Shown piece after piece: positions 42,048 to 52,426 of a stretch of 64,000 bases of DNA. Each line of letters begins with the position of its first letter. The first letter of the stretch is position 1. The position numbers and the translations under genes were made by a program. Under the pieces are notes generated by a model, which was not told the origin of the DNA, ran no database searches, and saw only the letters and a list, made by a program, of their open reading frames with translations. Source of the stretch: Azolla caroliniana (Eukaryota; Polypodiophyta); contig JBHGNT010000021.1 of assembly GCA_043228905.1 (NCBI GenBank), positions 7,750,001 through 7,814,000 on the forward strand. Direction: 5' to 3'.

Positions 42048-43628
42048 CTCGCCCCCTCCGAACCCGCACATCCTCCGGTATGTGCCGAAGTTGTCGATGC
42101 TCGTTGTCTCCCCTTCATCCTCCGTTTGTCCCGCTATGTCAACTTTGTCTCTCCATTTTGAGTAGACCCATTCTTTCCACCCGAACCATTGTCGCCATCC
42201 GATCCACCATAATCTTCGTTCATTCTTTGCATTGCCATGAGTGGTTGTCATGGTCCCTTGTGGTACTCTTGAGCATCTCGGTGTGTTGTCTCTCTCCACT
42301 CCGCGCTTGTCTTCCGTAGGTTCTACCCACGCGTCGATGTCGACCTCCGAATACGCGCTCGCTGTTAGGTCCTTGTGCGGCTTTAATGCATGCTTTATTT
42401 CTCGATGTTGCGCATGCGTCGTATTTGGCCGTAGCGCATGCTTCGTATTCCATCGTAGTGCATGCGTCGTATTACCCCGTAGTGCATGCTTCTTTTTGCA
42501 CCGTAGCGCGTGCTTCTTTTTGCGCCGTAGCGTGTGCTTCTCTTTACGCCGTAGCACGTGCTTCTTTTGGTGCCGTAGTGCGTGCTCCGTATTACATGCT
42601 TCTCCCATCGTAGACCCGACCTTCGCGTTGTCATGCTTTTGTTTACATCGGAATTTCAGACGGATCATCTTCCATCCGAACCGGCTTCCGACTTTACCTT
42701 CCTTGTTGCCACCTCCCGTCTCTCCGGTCTCACGTTGGTTCTCAGACACAACCGCCGAAGTCTCTAGAATTAGTGGGTAGGAATCCTCGGTATTATCATC
42801 TTCCGTTGTTTCACCCATAGCCATGTTCTCCTTGGCTATCTCTCCTTCGTATGCATCGGCTTCGACCTTCGTTTCGTTGCCGCCACTTTCCTTATCTTCG
42901 GTGTTATGTCGACACCCGGGCTCCAGTACCGAAGTCTCCGAAACAATGGTGAAGGAATCCCTTCGTTCGTGCTCATTTACTTTGTCTTCCTCGTTGCCCT
43001 TCCGGTCCTCCACTTTTCCACCGACACATTCCGTCTCTCCGGTCTCACGTTGGTGCACGGGCACAGCCGCCGAAGTCTCTGGAACCGGTGTGGGGATACC
43101 CTTTCGTCCTCGATCTTCCTCCTCCTCGTCCTTTGTTGGCCTAGACTTTGGTTCGGTTTTAAGCTCCCCTTCAATGTCGACTTGCGACTTTTCATGCATC
43201 TCCGAACCCTTCCGCATCAAGCTCTCCTTCGGTGGTAGTCGGTGGCCGCTTTTCACCCACTGTTGACCGCCGTTCGTGGACCATGTCCTCGTCCGCTTCG
43301 GTCTTAGATAGTCATATGTGTCTCGTATAGCTTCTTCAAAGGACTCCCACATCGGGCTTTGTTGTCGTATCTCGTGGATTCTCTCTTGAAGCTCATCCGT
43401 AGCCACCCGGTTGAAAGATAACACTTGCAATCTTTCTGAGATACCATATCGCAACATCTCCATTTTGTAGTCACGTAGATAGCGTGACACGTCCTTTCCA
43501 TCGAATTGCCCGTTCTGTTGCACGAGCCGTTGTACTACTTTCGTGATCTCCGACATCTCGCGTTGTTCTTGTAGCATTCTCTCGAACATCATCATCATCA
43601 TGTTCATCGCCTCTTGTTGATTCTCCAT
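42000..43628 (-). CDS. D gag-derived ORF with novel repeat regions
   Basis: 542 codons from ATG 43628, no stop until 42002-42000, the last ~16 codons inside the 3' LTR. Residues ~1-115 are the N-terminal gag domain of the A family (FERMLQEQREMSEI, NGQFDGKDVSRYLRDYK). Then comes novel sequence: three degenerate copies of an acidic block around ETSA(V/A)V..QRETGET, followed by nine 8-residue repeats (HALR + KKK/NTT type, nt about 42385-42596), very basic and His-rich. The C-terminus has the family tail FGTYRRMCGFGGGE. No enzyme domain is seen. The function is unknown; the gag part might co-assemble with particles of relatives and the basic repeats might bind nucleic acid. Confidence 0.75.
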   Translation of the reverse strand: MENQQEAMNMMMMMFERMLQEQREMSEITKVVQRLVQQNGQFDGKDVSRYLRDYKMEMLRYGISERLQVLSFNRVATDELQERIHEIRQQSPMWESFEEAIRDTYDYLRPKRTRTWSTNGGQQWVKSGHRLPPKESLMRKGSEMHEKSQVDIEGELKTEPKSRPTKDEEEEDRGRKGIPTPVPETSAAVPVHQRETGETECVGGKVEDRKGNEEDKVNEHERRDSFTIVSETSVLEPGCRHNTEDKESGGNETKVEADAYEGEIAKENMAMGETTEDDNTEDSYPLILETSAVVSENQRETGETGGGNKEGKVGSRFGWKMIRLKFRCKQKHDNAKVGSTMGEACNTEHALRHQKKHVLRRKEKHTLRRKKKHALRCKKKHALRGNTTHALRWNTKHALRPNTTHAQHREIKHALKPHKDLTASAYSEVDIDAWVEPTEDKRGVERDNTPRCSRVPQGTMTTTHGNAKNERRLWWIGWRQWFGWKEWVYSKWRDKVDIAGQTEDEGETTSIDNFGTYRRMCGFGGGECRSVFRTLREKVKII

Positions 43629-43667
43629 CTCCTTGCCACCCGCCTTCACGTCGGGTTCACCAACTTG

Positions 43668-44335
43668 TGTCGTGCCTTTCGGCTCCGGATCGTTTGCGTG
43701 AGTCGGGTGGGAACCACCGGGGTTTTGGACTAGGAGGAGGAAGAATTTGAGACTATTATAATTATGAGTAGATTATTAGAAACTTGTGAATCCCACAAGT
43801 ATATTTTATTGATTGTTGGTGTTTTAGGAAATATATCCAATTTCCCAAATATTTTTCACACACCTATTACATTGTGCTCCCCATCCTTATGTAGTGATGG
43901 GAGAGACTAAGCATAGCTACATACTTTTTTTTCTAATATGTTCATGCACACTAAATATGCATGTGATGCTTTTCTAATCCTTGCTTTTATTTGCTAAATA
44001 TAGTGCTCATGCACGCTAGATGTGCATGAGTCACTTTTTAGTCGCTTGCGTTTTTCTATAAAATATTCACGCACTCTAAAAATACATGATTTACCTTTTA
44101 ATAAAGGTAGGTGCAAATAAAGCACTTATAGTTATTAAATCTATTTATAGAACACTAAAGATAAGGTAGCATAATGGTGAAGTTGAAGTTTGGCTACGTG
44201 GAGGTACAAGGTTTAAATCTTGCCCTATTTATTGGTGATAAATATCTTAATATTCTTATTTTATTCATTTATATGTAATTAAATCGGTTATATTATTTTT
44301 ACTTTTTCACGTAGTGTACGAAATACACTACGACA
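43668..44335 (-). repeat. 5' LTR of D (668 bp)
   Basis: Same sequence as 41380-42047; tRNA-like module at 44160-44228. Confidence 0.9.
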
Positions 44336-44900
44336 CCGTTAATATTGTCCTAGATAATCTAGCATGTGTCATATCATTTAATATAATTAGCATCCCAGAA
44401 CACCCCATTGTCTTAGGATTACCATGGTTCGAATTACATAACCCAGACATAGATTGGCAGACAAGAGAAATACGGCATCGAAAAGCCGGAGGGTCTACTC
44501 ATGAGATTGCAACGATTTCACTACATCAGTTGCGTGAGGAAGGATACAAGGAAGAAATGTTCCTGTTCGCAATATCAGTAAACCCCTCCAACACCACTAA
44601 AGAGAATTCCACCGTTCAACTTCCAGAGAAGTATCATCAGTATGCCGATGTGTTTGATAAAGTACAAGCCAGTACGCTTCCTTACCATCGACCATATGAT
44701 TGCCCCATCGATTTACAACCGGGGAAAGAGCCACCTTGGGGACCGATCTACAATTTGTCACCAACCGAACTGGAAGTCCTTCGAGCCTATATAGAGGAGA
44801 ATTTGGAGAGTGGTTTCATACGACATTCGAAATCTCCAACCGGCGCACCCATTTTCTTCGTCAAGAAAAAGGATGGCTCACTTCGGCTCGTTGTAGATTA
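44336..44900 (+). pseudogene. Q protease C-terminus and RT start (between D and C)
   Basis: Open frame continuing from 40972: [79 protein letters not shown] is inserted within the next codons after CCGT. Confidence 0.88.
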
Positions 44901-44904
44901 CCGT

Positions 44905-45901
44905 TGTCGTGAAGATTTTCGACAATAGTGTGAAAATCCTATAAAACGTACGAAATCGAGTATGAATCACGTAGTACAATAATTGTGAAGATAACATTTT
45001 AAATAGATTTAATATCTAAGTATAAAATGATGGAGGTTTCGAATGCACTTTATTAAACGAGAAACGGACAACTAAATGTCAAGATATGAGGGTATAAAGT
45101 TTGTAAAAGGAAAGTAGAAAATTGTGAGATATCCCACATAGGCACGACAAATACAACTCTCATCATATATAAGGTGGAGCAAAAGATATTATCTTTGTGT
45201 CTATGTGTGGAGCATAGAGAGTTCAAGGTAACTTGAACTAAGAATGGAGGTGGGCTAGCTACTCGTAAAGGGTTTTGGCCAACCAAAACCGGACCAGCGA
45301 TGGAGCCGATGATCCGGCGGCATCCGACGGCAATCCGGCGGCGGCACCGGTAACCGACGGTATCCGGCGGCGGCTTCGGTATCCGATGGCGGCATCTGGT
45401 GAACAGGCGTCATAAATATATATATATATATATGTATACATATTTACATATACAAGGAGGGCAAGTAAGTACCTCCAAGTTAGGAGTCAAATGGCTTACC
45501 ATTAAGCCATGGTATTTAGTTGAAATTATATTTCTATCATTGTACTTTTACATGTAAATTCTCATACATGAGAGCTAAAATGAGTGACATGGTTAGCATG
45601 CACCACATGTAATACTTAAGCGCCAAATGGCAAACATGCAATTTATGCATGTCTTGTACCCTCACATGCATGAGAGCATCTATAAAAGAGGGAAGGGGGA
45701 GGAGAAAAAGGATGGTTTTTTTTATGAAAATTAAGAAGAAGAAATTCGTTATCAAATCAATCGTGTAATCTCATCTTCTCTCTTTCCCAATCTATCTTAA
45801 GTACTTTCTCGCCAAAGCTTGTATCGACTCTAAATCCTTCTGGTCCAGAACCCCGACGGTTCCGCCTCACGATCCGCACGTAGTGACGGATCTTCACGAC
45901 A
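44905..45901 (+). repeat. 5' LTR of C (997 bp)
   Basis: Contains TGTGAGATATCCCACA near 45125, a CCGGCGG minisatellite (45295-45410), an (AT)n stretch and a tRNA-like module that has lost its B-box by a ~15-bp deletion near 45469. Confidence 0.92.
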
Positions 45902-45968
45902 TAATAAAGTGGTGAACCCGACGTGAAAGAGGTTGTAGGAAGGATCAAGTCGAGATTAATACTTGGAG

Positions 45969-48167
45969 ATGGCGTCCTCAAGCAACCAAGCGGGAGAGCT
46001 CGAAAGGATGATGCTAATCGTCGAGCAAATGATGAGATCTCGGGACAACGATGCGAGCGTGGAGAAGGCTGTCGATCGTGTCGTAGAGCTCAAGGGCCAA
46101 TTCGATGGAAGCAACGTTACGAAGTTCCTTGATGCATATAGAAGGGTGATGAATCAAAGGGACGTGTCCGAGGCACGTCAAATCGCAAGCTTCAAGAGAG
46201 TTGTTGCCAACAACATCCAAAGACGCGTCATCGAGCTTCAAGAAGGTAAGACAACATGGTCCGAGTTCGAGAAAACGATACTAGCAGAGTTCGTGACTAA
46301 AGACTCAACGAGGATGACTCGACATGCCTTGATGAAGTGGATAGAGAAGAAGAATAAGAAGATGAACGTCTCGAGGGTGTACGACGAATTCGACTAGATG
46401 TTTAGTCATCTCCCCAATACGGACCAAGTGTTGCTTGAAGAGAACAAGACTTTGTACTTCTTGAAGGCCGTGGACATAAAGGATAGACGGGAGTTGGGGA
46501 CTCTTCTCGAAGATGATACCCAAGCAAATGGGCTCGTAGTGGATTGGATCGCGGTGAAGCGGGCATGCAACAGGCTCGACAAGCGTCGCCAATGGGTTGA
46601 TGACACCGACTTGACGGGACGGACTACCATGGAGAAAGCAAGACCGCTGAAAGTAGCTGAGCCGCCAAGACAAAGTAATGTGGAAGAAAAGAAGATTGAT
46701 GACGACATCATTGAAGAGCTAGCGAAGAAGTTCGAGAAGGTCACGCTAGCCAACATGAATCGTCGGGGCCCTAAAGGAAAAGAACCCTTTAGATGCGTGT
46801 GGTGCGATAGCATGAACCACATGAGAAGGGATTGTGCGAGCCTTCGAGAGGTGATTCGACAAAATATCGTATACATAGAGGACAACATGATCTTCTCAAG
46901 CGAGACTAGAAGACCCCTATGGGTGAATTTCGGAAGAGGAGGAATGAAGAGATCTATGGAGGATGCTGATGCGACTCATGTGGATGCGATGCACTATGCT
47001 GCGTCGGCCGGAATAAGAGTCGGGAAAGACAAGACTGAAGCTGCTAGAGTGGGAGCAAAGTTTTGGACTGCCGTTCTCGAATATGAGAAGAAGAGAAAAA
47101 TCACATCGAACGAGGTAGAGCTTGCGGACCGAAGCGTGCAAAGCATAACTGGGTGGTCGGATCCGGTGGACGACAACACCATACTCGCAGAGGTGATGTG
47201 CGACAACCACGAGGTGTTCGTCGAAGAAAAGAGGAAGAGAATAGAAGAGCAAGGGCCATCAAAAAGACATGAAACAAGGAACGCGAAAAAGAAGGACGAT
47301 GCAGAGACGAGTCGACCTTTTCAAACGGAGGAACGAGAATCAAGCTGAAAAGGGGAGCCGAGCATACGAGTTGAAGAAACGGTTCGGCCCGTGAAGGTTG
47401 GTGTCGAAGACCCCGCTCGGAGGACAAGGACCATACCTACCTATAAGCTAAGGTCGGACATAGAGCAGACGACGGACCTAAAGAAGATTCTCGAAGAACG
47501 AGTTCTTGATAGCCACGTAACTTTGTCCTTGAGGGAATTGCTTGGCATTACGAAGAAGGAGTTCCATGACACGATCGTGGACCTTGTTAAGAGAAAGAGA
47601 CAACAATCGGACGAGGAAAAAGAGAAGCCGCAAAAAGCAAAAACGAATGCCATAACGATGGCAAGAGACGAAATCGATGAAGATATGGTGGACAGCCACT
47701 ACACTCGACCTCATTGGGCACGAGCGACAATGGAGACGCCGGTGAAGATCGGGGAGAAGAAAGAGACCGTTGTAGCCTTGATCGACCACGGCTAGGAGAT
47801 CAACCTCATGTCAACCGACTTCTACAAAAAAGGAAGATGGCCAATCAATACAAACCACGGATGGAAGATTCGTGCAGCAACAAAGTCTATGGAGGATTTG
47901 TACGGAACTTGTCCCAATGTCAAAGTCATGATCGGGGATGTGGAGATGGATCAACACTTCTTCGTACAAGAATCAGCGTCGCATCCTGTCATCCTAGGGC
48001 AACCTTATATCACATCATCTCGGATGGAGACCAAAGTGTTCGATAATGGAGCAGCCTTCGCACGAATAAAGAGTCTTGACAACCAAAGATCGGTCCAATT
48101 CCTAACGGTGCGAGCCAATCATGAAAGGAATCGAGATAGTCTCGGAGGTGAATCCTCGGATTTTTAG
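45969..48167 (+). pseudogene. C gag-protease, three in-frame stops
   Basis: One continuous frame from ATG 45969 to the natural stop 48165-48167, with stops at 46395 (TAG), 47346 (TGA) and 47793 (TAG). Gag core: NQAGELERMMLIVEQMMRS and later KRACNRLDKRRQW; CCHC knuckle CVWCDSMNHMRRDC near 46795; retropepsin LIDHG, then TAG where A has Ser, then EINLMSTDFY and VILGQPYITSS. The frame ends GAT TTT TAG, the site where the -1 pol frame takes over. The protease is inactivated by the third stop. Confidence 0.88.
48160..48166 (+). promoter_or_regulatory. Putative -1 frameshift site between protease and RT (C)
   Basis: GGATTTTTAG: Phe-tRNA on TTT can re-pair one base back with TAG in the A site. The -1 frame is open on both sides. 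A has the same GGATTTTTA at 972-964. Confidence 0.5.
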
Positions 48168-51100
48168 AGCGGACTATTGAAGCATGGGGCACAAATAGTC
48201 CGAGCAATCACAAGACCCCAAAAGAAAGAAGAGTGCGTGGATGGCAAGGAGAAGCAACATGTGTCACACCTAGTGGCGCATGTAAACTAGTACTACCCGA
48301 CAAGAAGCACAAGCACCGGATACAAGAATTCGAGAAGATGCTGAAAGAAGAGAACATAATAGAAGAAGGAGAGTTCGTGACTCATATTATGGAAGAAGCC
48401 TCATTTAACGACACCATCGGCGAAATCGAGGACGTTGTGGACTTGAGCTATCTTCACAATCAACGCGTGATTTCGGTTAACTCCGTCAACATGTACGCTA
48501 TCATCGATGAATACCGTCGTGGCATCTCGATGAAGGAAGCTGACATCAACACCAAATATAAAATGGTGGATAAGAAGATCAAGCCAGTTGCAGTTCCGCT
48601 ACCGGAAGATAGCTGGCAAAAGATGAAGGAAGTCGCTAACGATCCAAGCTTAAGAGATCCGAAGAAGATAGGTCATGACTTCACCAAAGAGACGAAGGGG
48701 AAGCTACGAGTTGGAAAGGAGGATTTCCTTCTCCCTGAAGAGGAGCGAATGTTTCGCGATATGCTTGAGAGACATGGGAAGGCTTTCGCATTCTTCCCAC
48801 GAGAAATCGGATGCGCCGACCCAAAGGTTATAGAGCCAATGGTGATCTTCACGGTGCCTCATGTGCCTTGGAATTTGAAACCGATACCGGTTCCGAGAGC
48901 ACACCTTCCGAAGCTGATCGAGCTCTTAAAGGAGAAGGTGAGTATGGGAATTCTAGAACCGTCGAATGCTCCTTATTCCAATAGGTGGTTCACGGTGCCG
49001 AAAAAGAATGGATCATTGCGATTCATCCAAGATCTTCAACCCGTCAACAAGGTGACAATTCGAAATGCCGGAATCGGTCCGAGCGTGGACGAATTTGCCG
49101 AAGCGTTTGCGGGCCGGTTCATCTACTCCATTGGCGATCTCTACTCCGGATATGACCAATTCCAGTTGGCGATCGACAGTCGGGACATTACAACCATGAG
49201 GACTCCGATCGGGCTTGTGCGGATGTGTACCTTACCCCAAGGCGCAACGAACTCGGTGGCTCATATGGTGAATGCCATGAATAAAGTCTTGAAGGATTGC
49301 ATTCCGGACATCACGATGCCATTCTTGGATGATATTCCGATAAAAGGATGTTCGGATGAGGAGAAAGATGAATCGAAAGATAAGGAAGGTTGTAGAAAGT
49401 TCGTTGCGGATCATATGAAAGATTGCGAGAAGGTGCTTCAAAGGCTCGAAGATGCGAATTTGACATTTTCGGGAGAAAAATCCGCATTCGGGCAACCGGA
49501 GATCTTGGTGGTAGGTCACTTGTGTGGAGCATACGGCCGGAAGCCCTCGCCATCCAAAGTGAACGCAATCCAAGACATGAAAGAAGAATGCGAAAACCAA
49601 ACGGAGGTTCGAAGGTTCCTTGGAGCGTGCTCGTTTTATCATATATGGATTCCTCACTACGCTCATGTCGCCGAACCGTTATATGGACTACTAAAGAAAA
49701 GAATAAAGTTCGAATGGCGAGACGAGCACACAGAGGCGATGCGAAGATTAAAGAAACTGCTTCTTGAAGCTCCGGCACTAAGGAAGGCCGACTATGCCGA
49801 AGGGAAACCAATTTACGTGACCGTAGATACGAGCCCAACCGGAATCGGGTCGGTCATCAATCAAGAAGGTGAAGATAATGCGCGATATGCCGTCTGGTTC
49901 GGAGCAAAGGTTCTCAGCGAACGACAACAAAGATATGCCCAAGTCAAGCGGGAACTTTGGGGTATTGTGTCGGCAGTGAAGACGGACAAAGATTACCTGA
50001 TCGGGTCAGAAGTGATAATAGAAATAGATTGTCTCCCAATTCTCGGAATGATCTCGGGATGTGCGACCCCAGATCTTGCTATGCTAAGGTGGATCGCCTA
50101 CATCAAGTCTTTAAACCCAGAGATCCGTCACATCGCAGGGAAGAAGAACGCCATGGCTGACATGTTGTCGAGGGCAAGATTTTCAAATGGAAGTAACATG
50201 GTTTCGAAAGATGAAGATGTCGCCCTCAACTTCTTCAAGATGGCTCGATTGTCGGCGGAAGACCAGGGCACGCAAACCCTCCACGCCTTCAACGAGAACG
50301 AGTACGAAGGAGAATGGTTACTCATCGGTAGATTCCTAAGAACATTGACGACAGATGCTTTGTTGACAAAGGAGGAGGCCGTACGAATCCGAAAGAAAGC
50401 TTATCGATACTTCTTGAAGGGAGGATTCCTTTGAAAAAAAAGGACATGAATACCACGTCGAGTGGTGGTAAAGAAAGAAGAGCAAGAGACGTTGATGACC
50501 GAATTCCACGAGAGTGCTTGGGCAGGTCATAGAGGAACATGGGCGACGTTCGAAAAATTGAAGGAGAAGTATTGGTGGCCAAGCATGTACAAAGATGTAC
50601 TCCATTTCGTGTCCACATGTGAAACTTGCCAAATATATTCAAATATACGTCATCGTGATGAGTTAAAGCCGACATACCCACTCACCATTCACTTCAAATG
50701 GATGGTGGATCTGGTCTCGATGCCAATGGGAGTGGGACAAATGAAGTACTTAGCGCTCGCAAGGGAAGACTTGACAAATCAAGTGGAAGGACGAGCCTTG
50801 ACAAATAAGACGACTTCAGCCGTTTGTAAATTTTTACTTGAAGATGTTGTTTGCCAATATGGATGTGTAGGGAAGATAGTGGCCGACCGAGGGGAGTTGG
50901 ACGCACACGAAGCGACGAAGCTCTTCGAAAGACTAGGCGTGAAGCTCTCCCTCACGACTGCCTACAATCCGGAAGCAAATGGGAAGATTGAGCGAGGGCA
51001 TGGACCTATCGTTAAAGCCATCGTACGAGCATGCAACGGTCGAGTCGGGAATTGGCCACGACTATTACCCTATGCCTTGTGGGCCGATAGAACGACACAT

Positions 51101-51643
51101 AGCTCGGTGACAGGGTATATGCCGACGGAGCTTATGTATGGACAAAAGCCGATTATGCCCATCGAAAGGACGATCGCCTCATGGGTAGCGATACCGTGGG
51201 AGAACGAGATGAGTCGAGAAGAGTTATTAGCGGCGCGGATAAGGAAACTTGAAAGAAGACCTGAAGATTTAGAAAAAGCGCGAAAGATGATGAAGGCAGC
51301 CCGAGTAAAGAACAAAGTTCGGTTCGACAACACGCATCGACTTCTTCCCAAGAAGATTGAAGAAGGGGATTGGGTTTTGGTTTACGATAGCACCCTTGAC
51401 AATCAACATAGTACAACAAGGAAGTTCGCAAGAAGATGGTTCGGGCCGTATGTGGTGACAAGTGCCAACGATAATGCCACATACCACCTTGCGGAACTAG
51501 ACGGATCAAGGTTGGCCGTACCCATTGCGGGAAAAAGAGTAAAACTTTTCAAGAAAAGACAAGACAAGGATCCTGACCTCGATTACCTCGACGATGAACA
51601 TAATAGGCCGGATGAAAATGAAGACATGGAGGAATCTAATTGA
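48168..51643 (+). CDS. C pol: RT, RNase H, integrase
   Basis: The -1 frame is open from the shift site through 50434; a small deletion and short run of A near 50432-50445 introduces stops, then the same frame continues 50462-51643. RT: RFIQDLQPVNKVTIRNAG, SGYDQFQLAIDSRDITTMRTP, LPQGATNSVAHMVNAMN, catalytic FLDD at 49322-49333. RNase H: VDTSPTGIGSVINQ, QRYAQVKRELWGIV, ARFSNG. Integrase: FHESAWAGHRG / CETCQIYS zinc domain, then DLVSMPMGVGQ, VADRGELDAHEA and NPEANGKIERGH as the D,D,E blocks. No chromodomain is seen. The blocks look like those of basidiomycete gypsy elements. Confidence 0.88.
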
Positions 51644-51716
51644 TCATCATAGCCGAAATCTCACTTCTTCTCTTCTTGGCACGTACCGGAGGACGTGCGG
51701 TTTGGTGGGGGTGGAT
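51644..51716 (+). promoter_or_regulatory. C 3' UTR: hairpin and polypurine tract
   Basis: Inverted repeat GCACGT/ACGTGC at 51679-51698 with the 8-nt loop ACCGGAGG, then purine tract GGTGGGGGTGGA (51704-51715), which abuts the 3' LTR once L is removed. Confidence 0.65.
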
Positions 51717-51726
51717 TGTCGAATAC

Positions 51727-51738
51727 TGGTATCAGAGC
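51727..51738 (+). promoter_or_regulatory. Initiator-Met primer-binding site of L
   Basis: TGGTATCAGAGC, directly after the 10-bp LTR remnant. Confidence 0.93.
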
Positions 51739-52426
51739 CTGCACAGTATTCGGTCCTTCAATCCGCTGTCGGACGTCGTCTCAGCCTGCACAGCATTCGG
51801 TTTCCTGTGTCATTCGAAGAAGAGAGAAGAAAAAAAAAAAAAAAACGAGGCTTGCATCTCATCGCGTTAGATCATCTTCGCTTGTTGTAAGCCAGCCGGT
51901 TGTACTCTGTTTCTTGTGATCGTAACCGCTCGAGGTGAAATCCCCTTGTGCAACATTGACATGATCGTGCTCCACTCGGTTAAACGGCATCCGAAGAGGT
52001 CATCAAACGCTGCTCGCCGCTCATTGTAACCACTCGGTGCAGATCGGTCTCAAGACAACAACCCCAATTCGTGCTTCATCCGGCTGATCGACATTCGAGA
52101 GGATCAGTTGGATCCGTCTCTCTCGTCGCTGCAGTCACCCGAAGCAGAATCGGTCCAAACAATCGGATTCAATAATCGGTATTTGGCATATATATTCGGA
52201 AGCGAACCGGGCTCACTCCGACTCGGCAACATTCGGGAAGACCAGTCGGTTCTGTCCCTCAAGTTACCGGAGTCAATTCGAGCAAGTTCAACAATACATA
52301 TATCCGAAGCCGAACCGACTCGGGTTCAAATCCGACTAGAACGATACCGGGTGAGCCAACCGGCTGCACTCCAACAAGGTTCGTAGTCAACTCCGAACCG
52401 AGCCTCGTCAACCGAAACCAAATTTG
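51739..52426 (+). other. Copia L untranslated leader
   Basis: About 690 bp between primer site and gag start, with several CGGT/ACCG-rich stretches and an A-run at 51830-51845. I see no gene; the packaging signal would lie here. Confidence 0.6.

Larger units (their letters stand above)
40977..44335 (-). mobile_element. Element D: non-autonomous fungal-type gypsy with novel ORF
   Basis: Inserted in Q at CCGT (40973-40976, 44336-44339). On the minus strand: 5' LTR 44335-43668, primer-site region (GGTGAACCCGACGTGAA) at about 43645-43661, ORF 43628-42000, hairpin and purine tract, 3' LTR 42047-41380, then an extra LTR-like piece 41379-40977. The two full LTRs are 668 bp and look identical, so the insertion is recent. 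It lacks CCHC, protease and all of pol. Confidence 0.88.

Noticed and set aside
42385-42596. Short regular repeats resembling a CRISPR array
   Set aside because: Units are contiguous 24-bp tandem repeats within a coding frame, with no unique spacers; the genome is eukaryotic.
42241-42780. 179-codon plus-strand ORF opposite element D
   Set aside because: Shadow of the D minus-strand ORF; its repeats are the antisense of the 24-bp minisatellite.
45910-45927. Self-priming also in the fungal-type family
   Set aside because: Its primer site begins TGG and I found no matching complement near the predicted transcript start of the A or C LTR, so tRNA priming is more likely.
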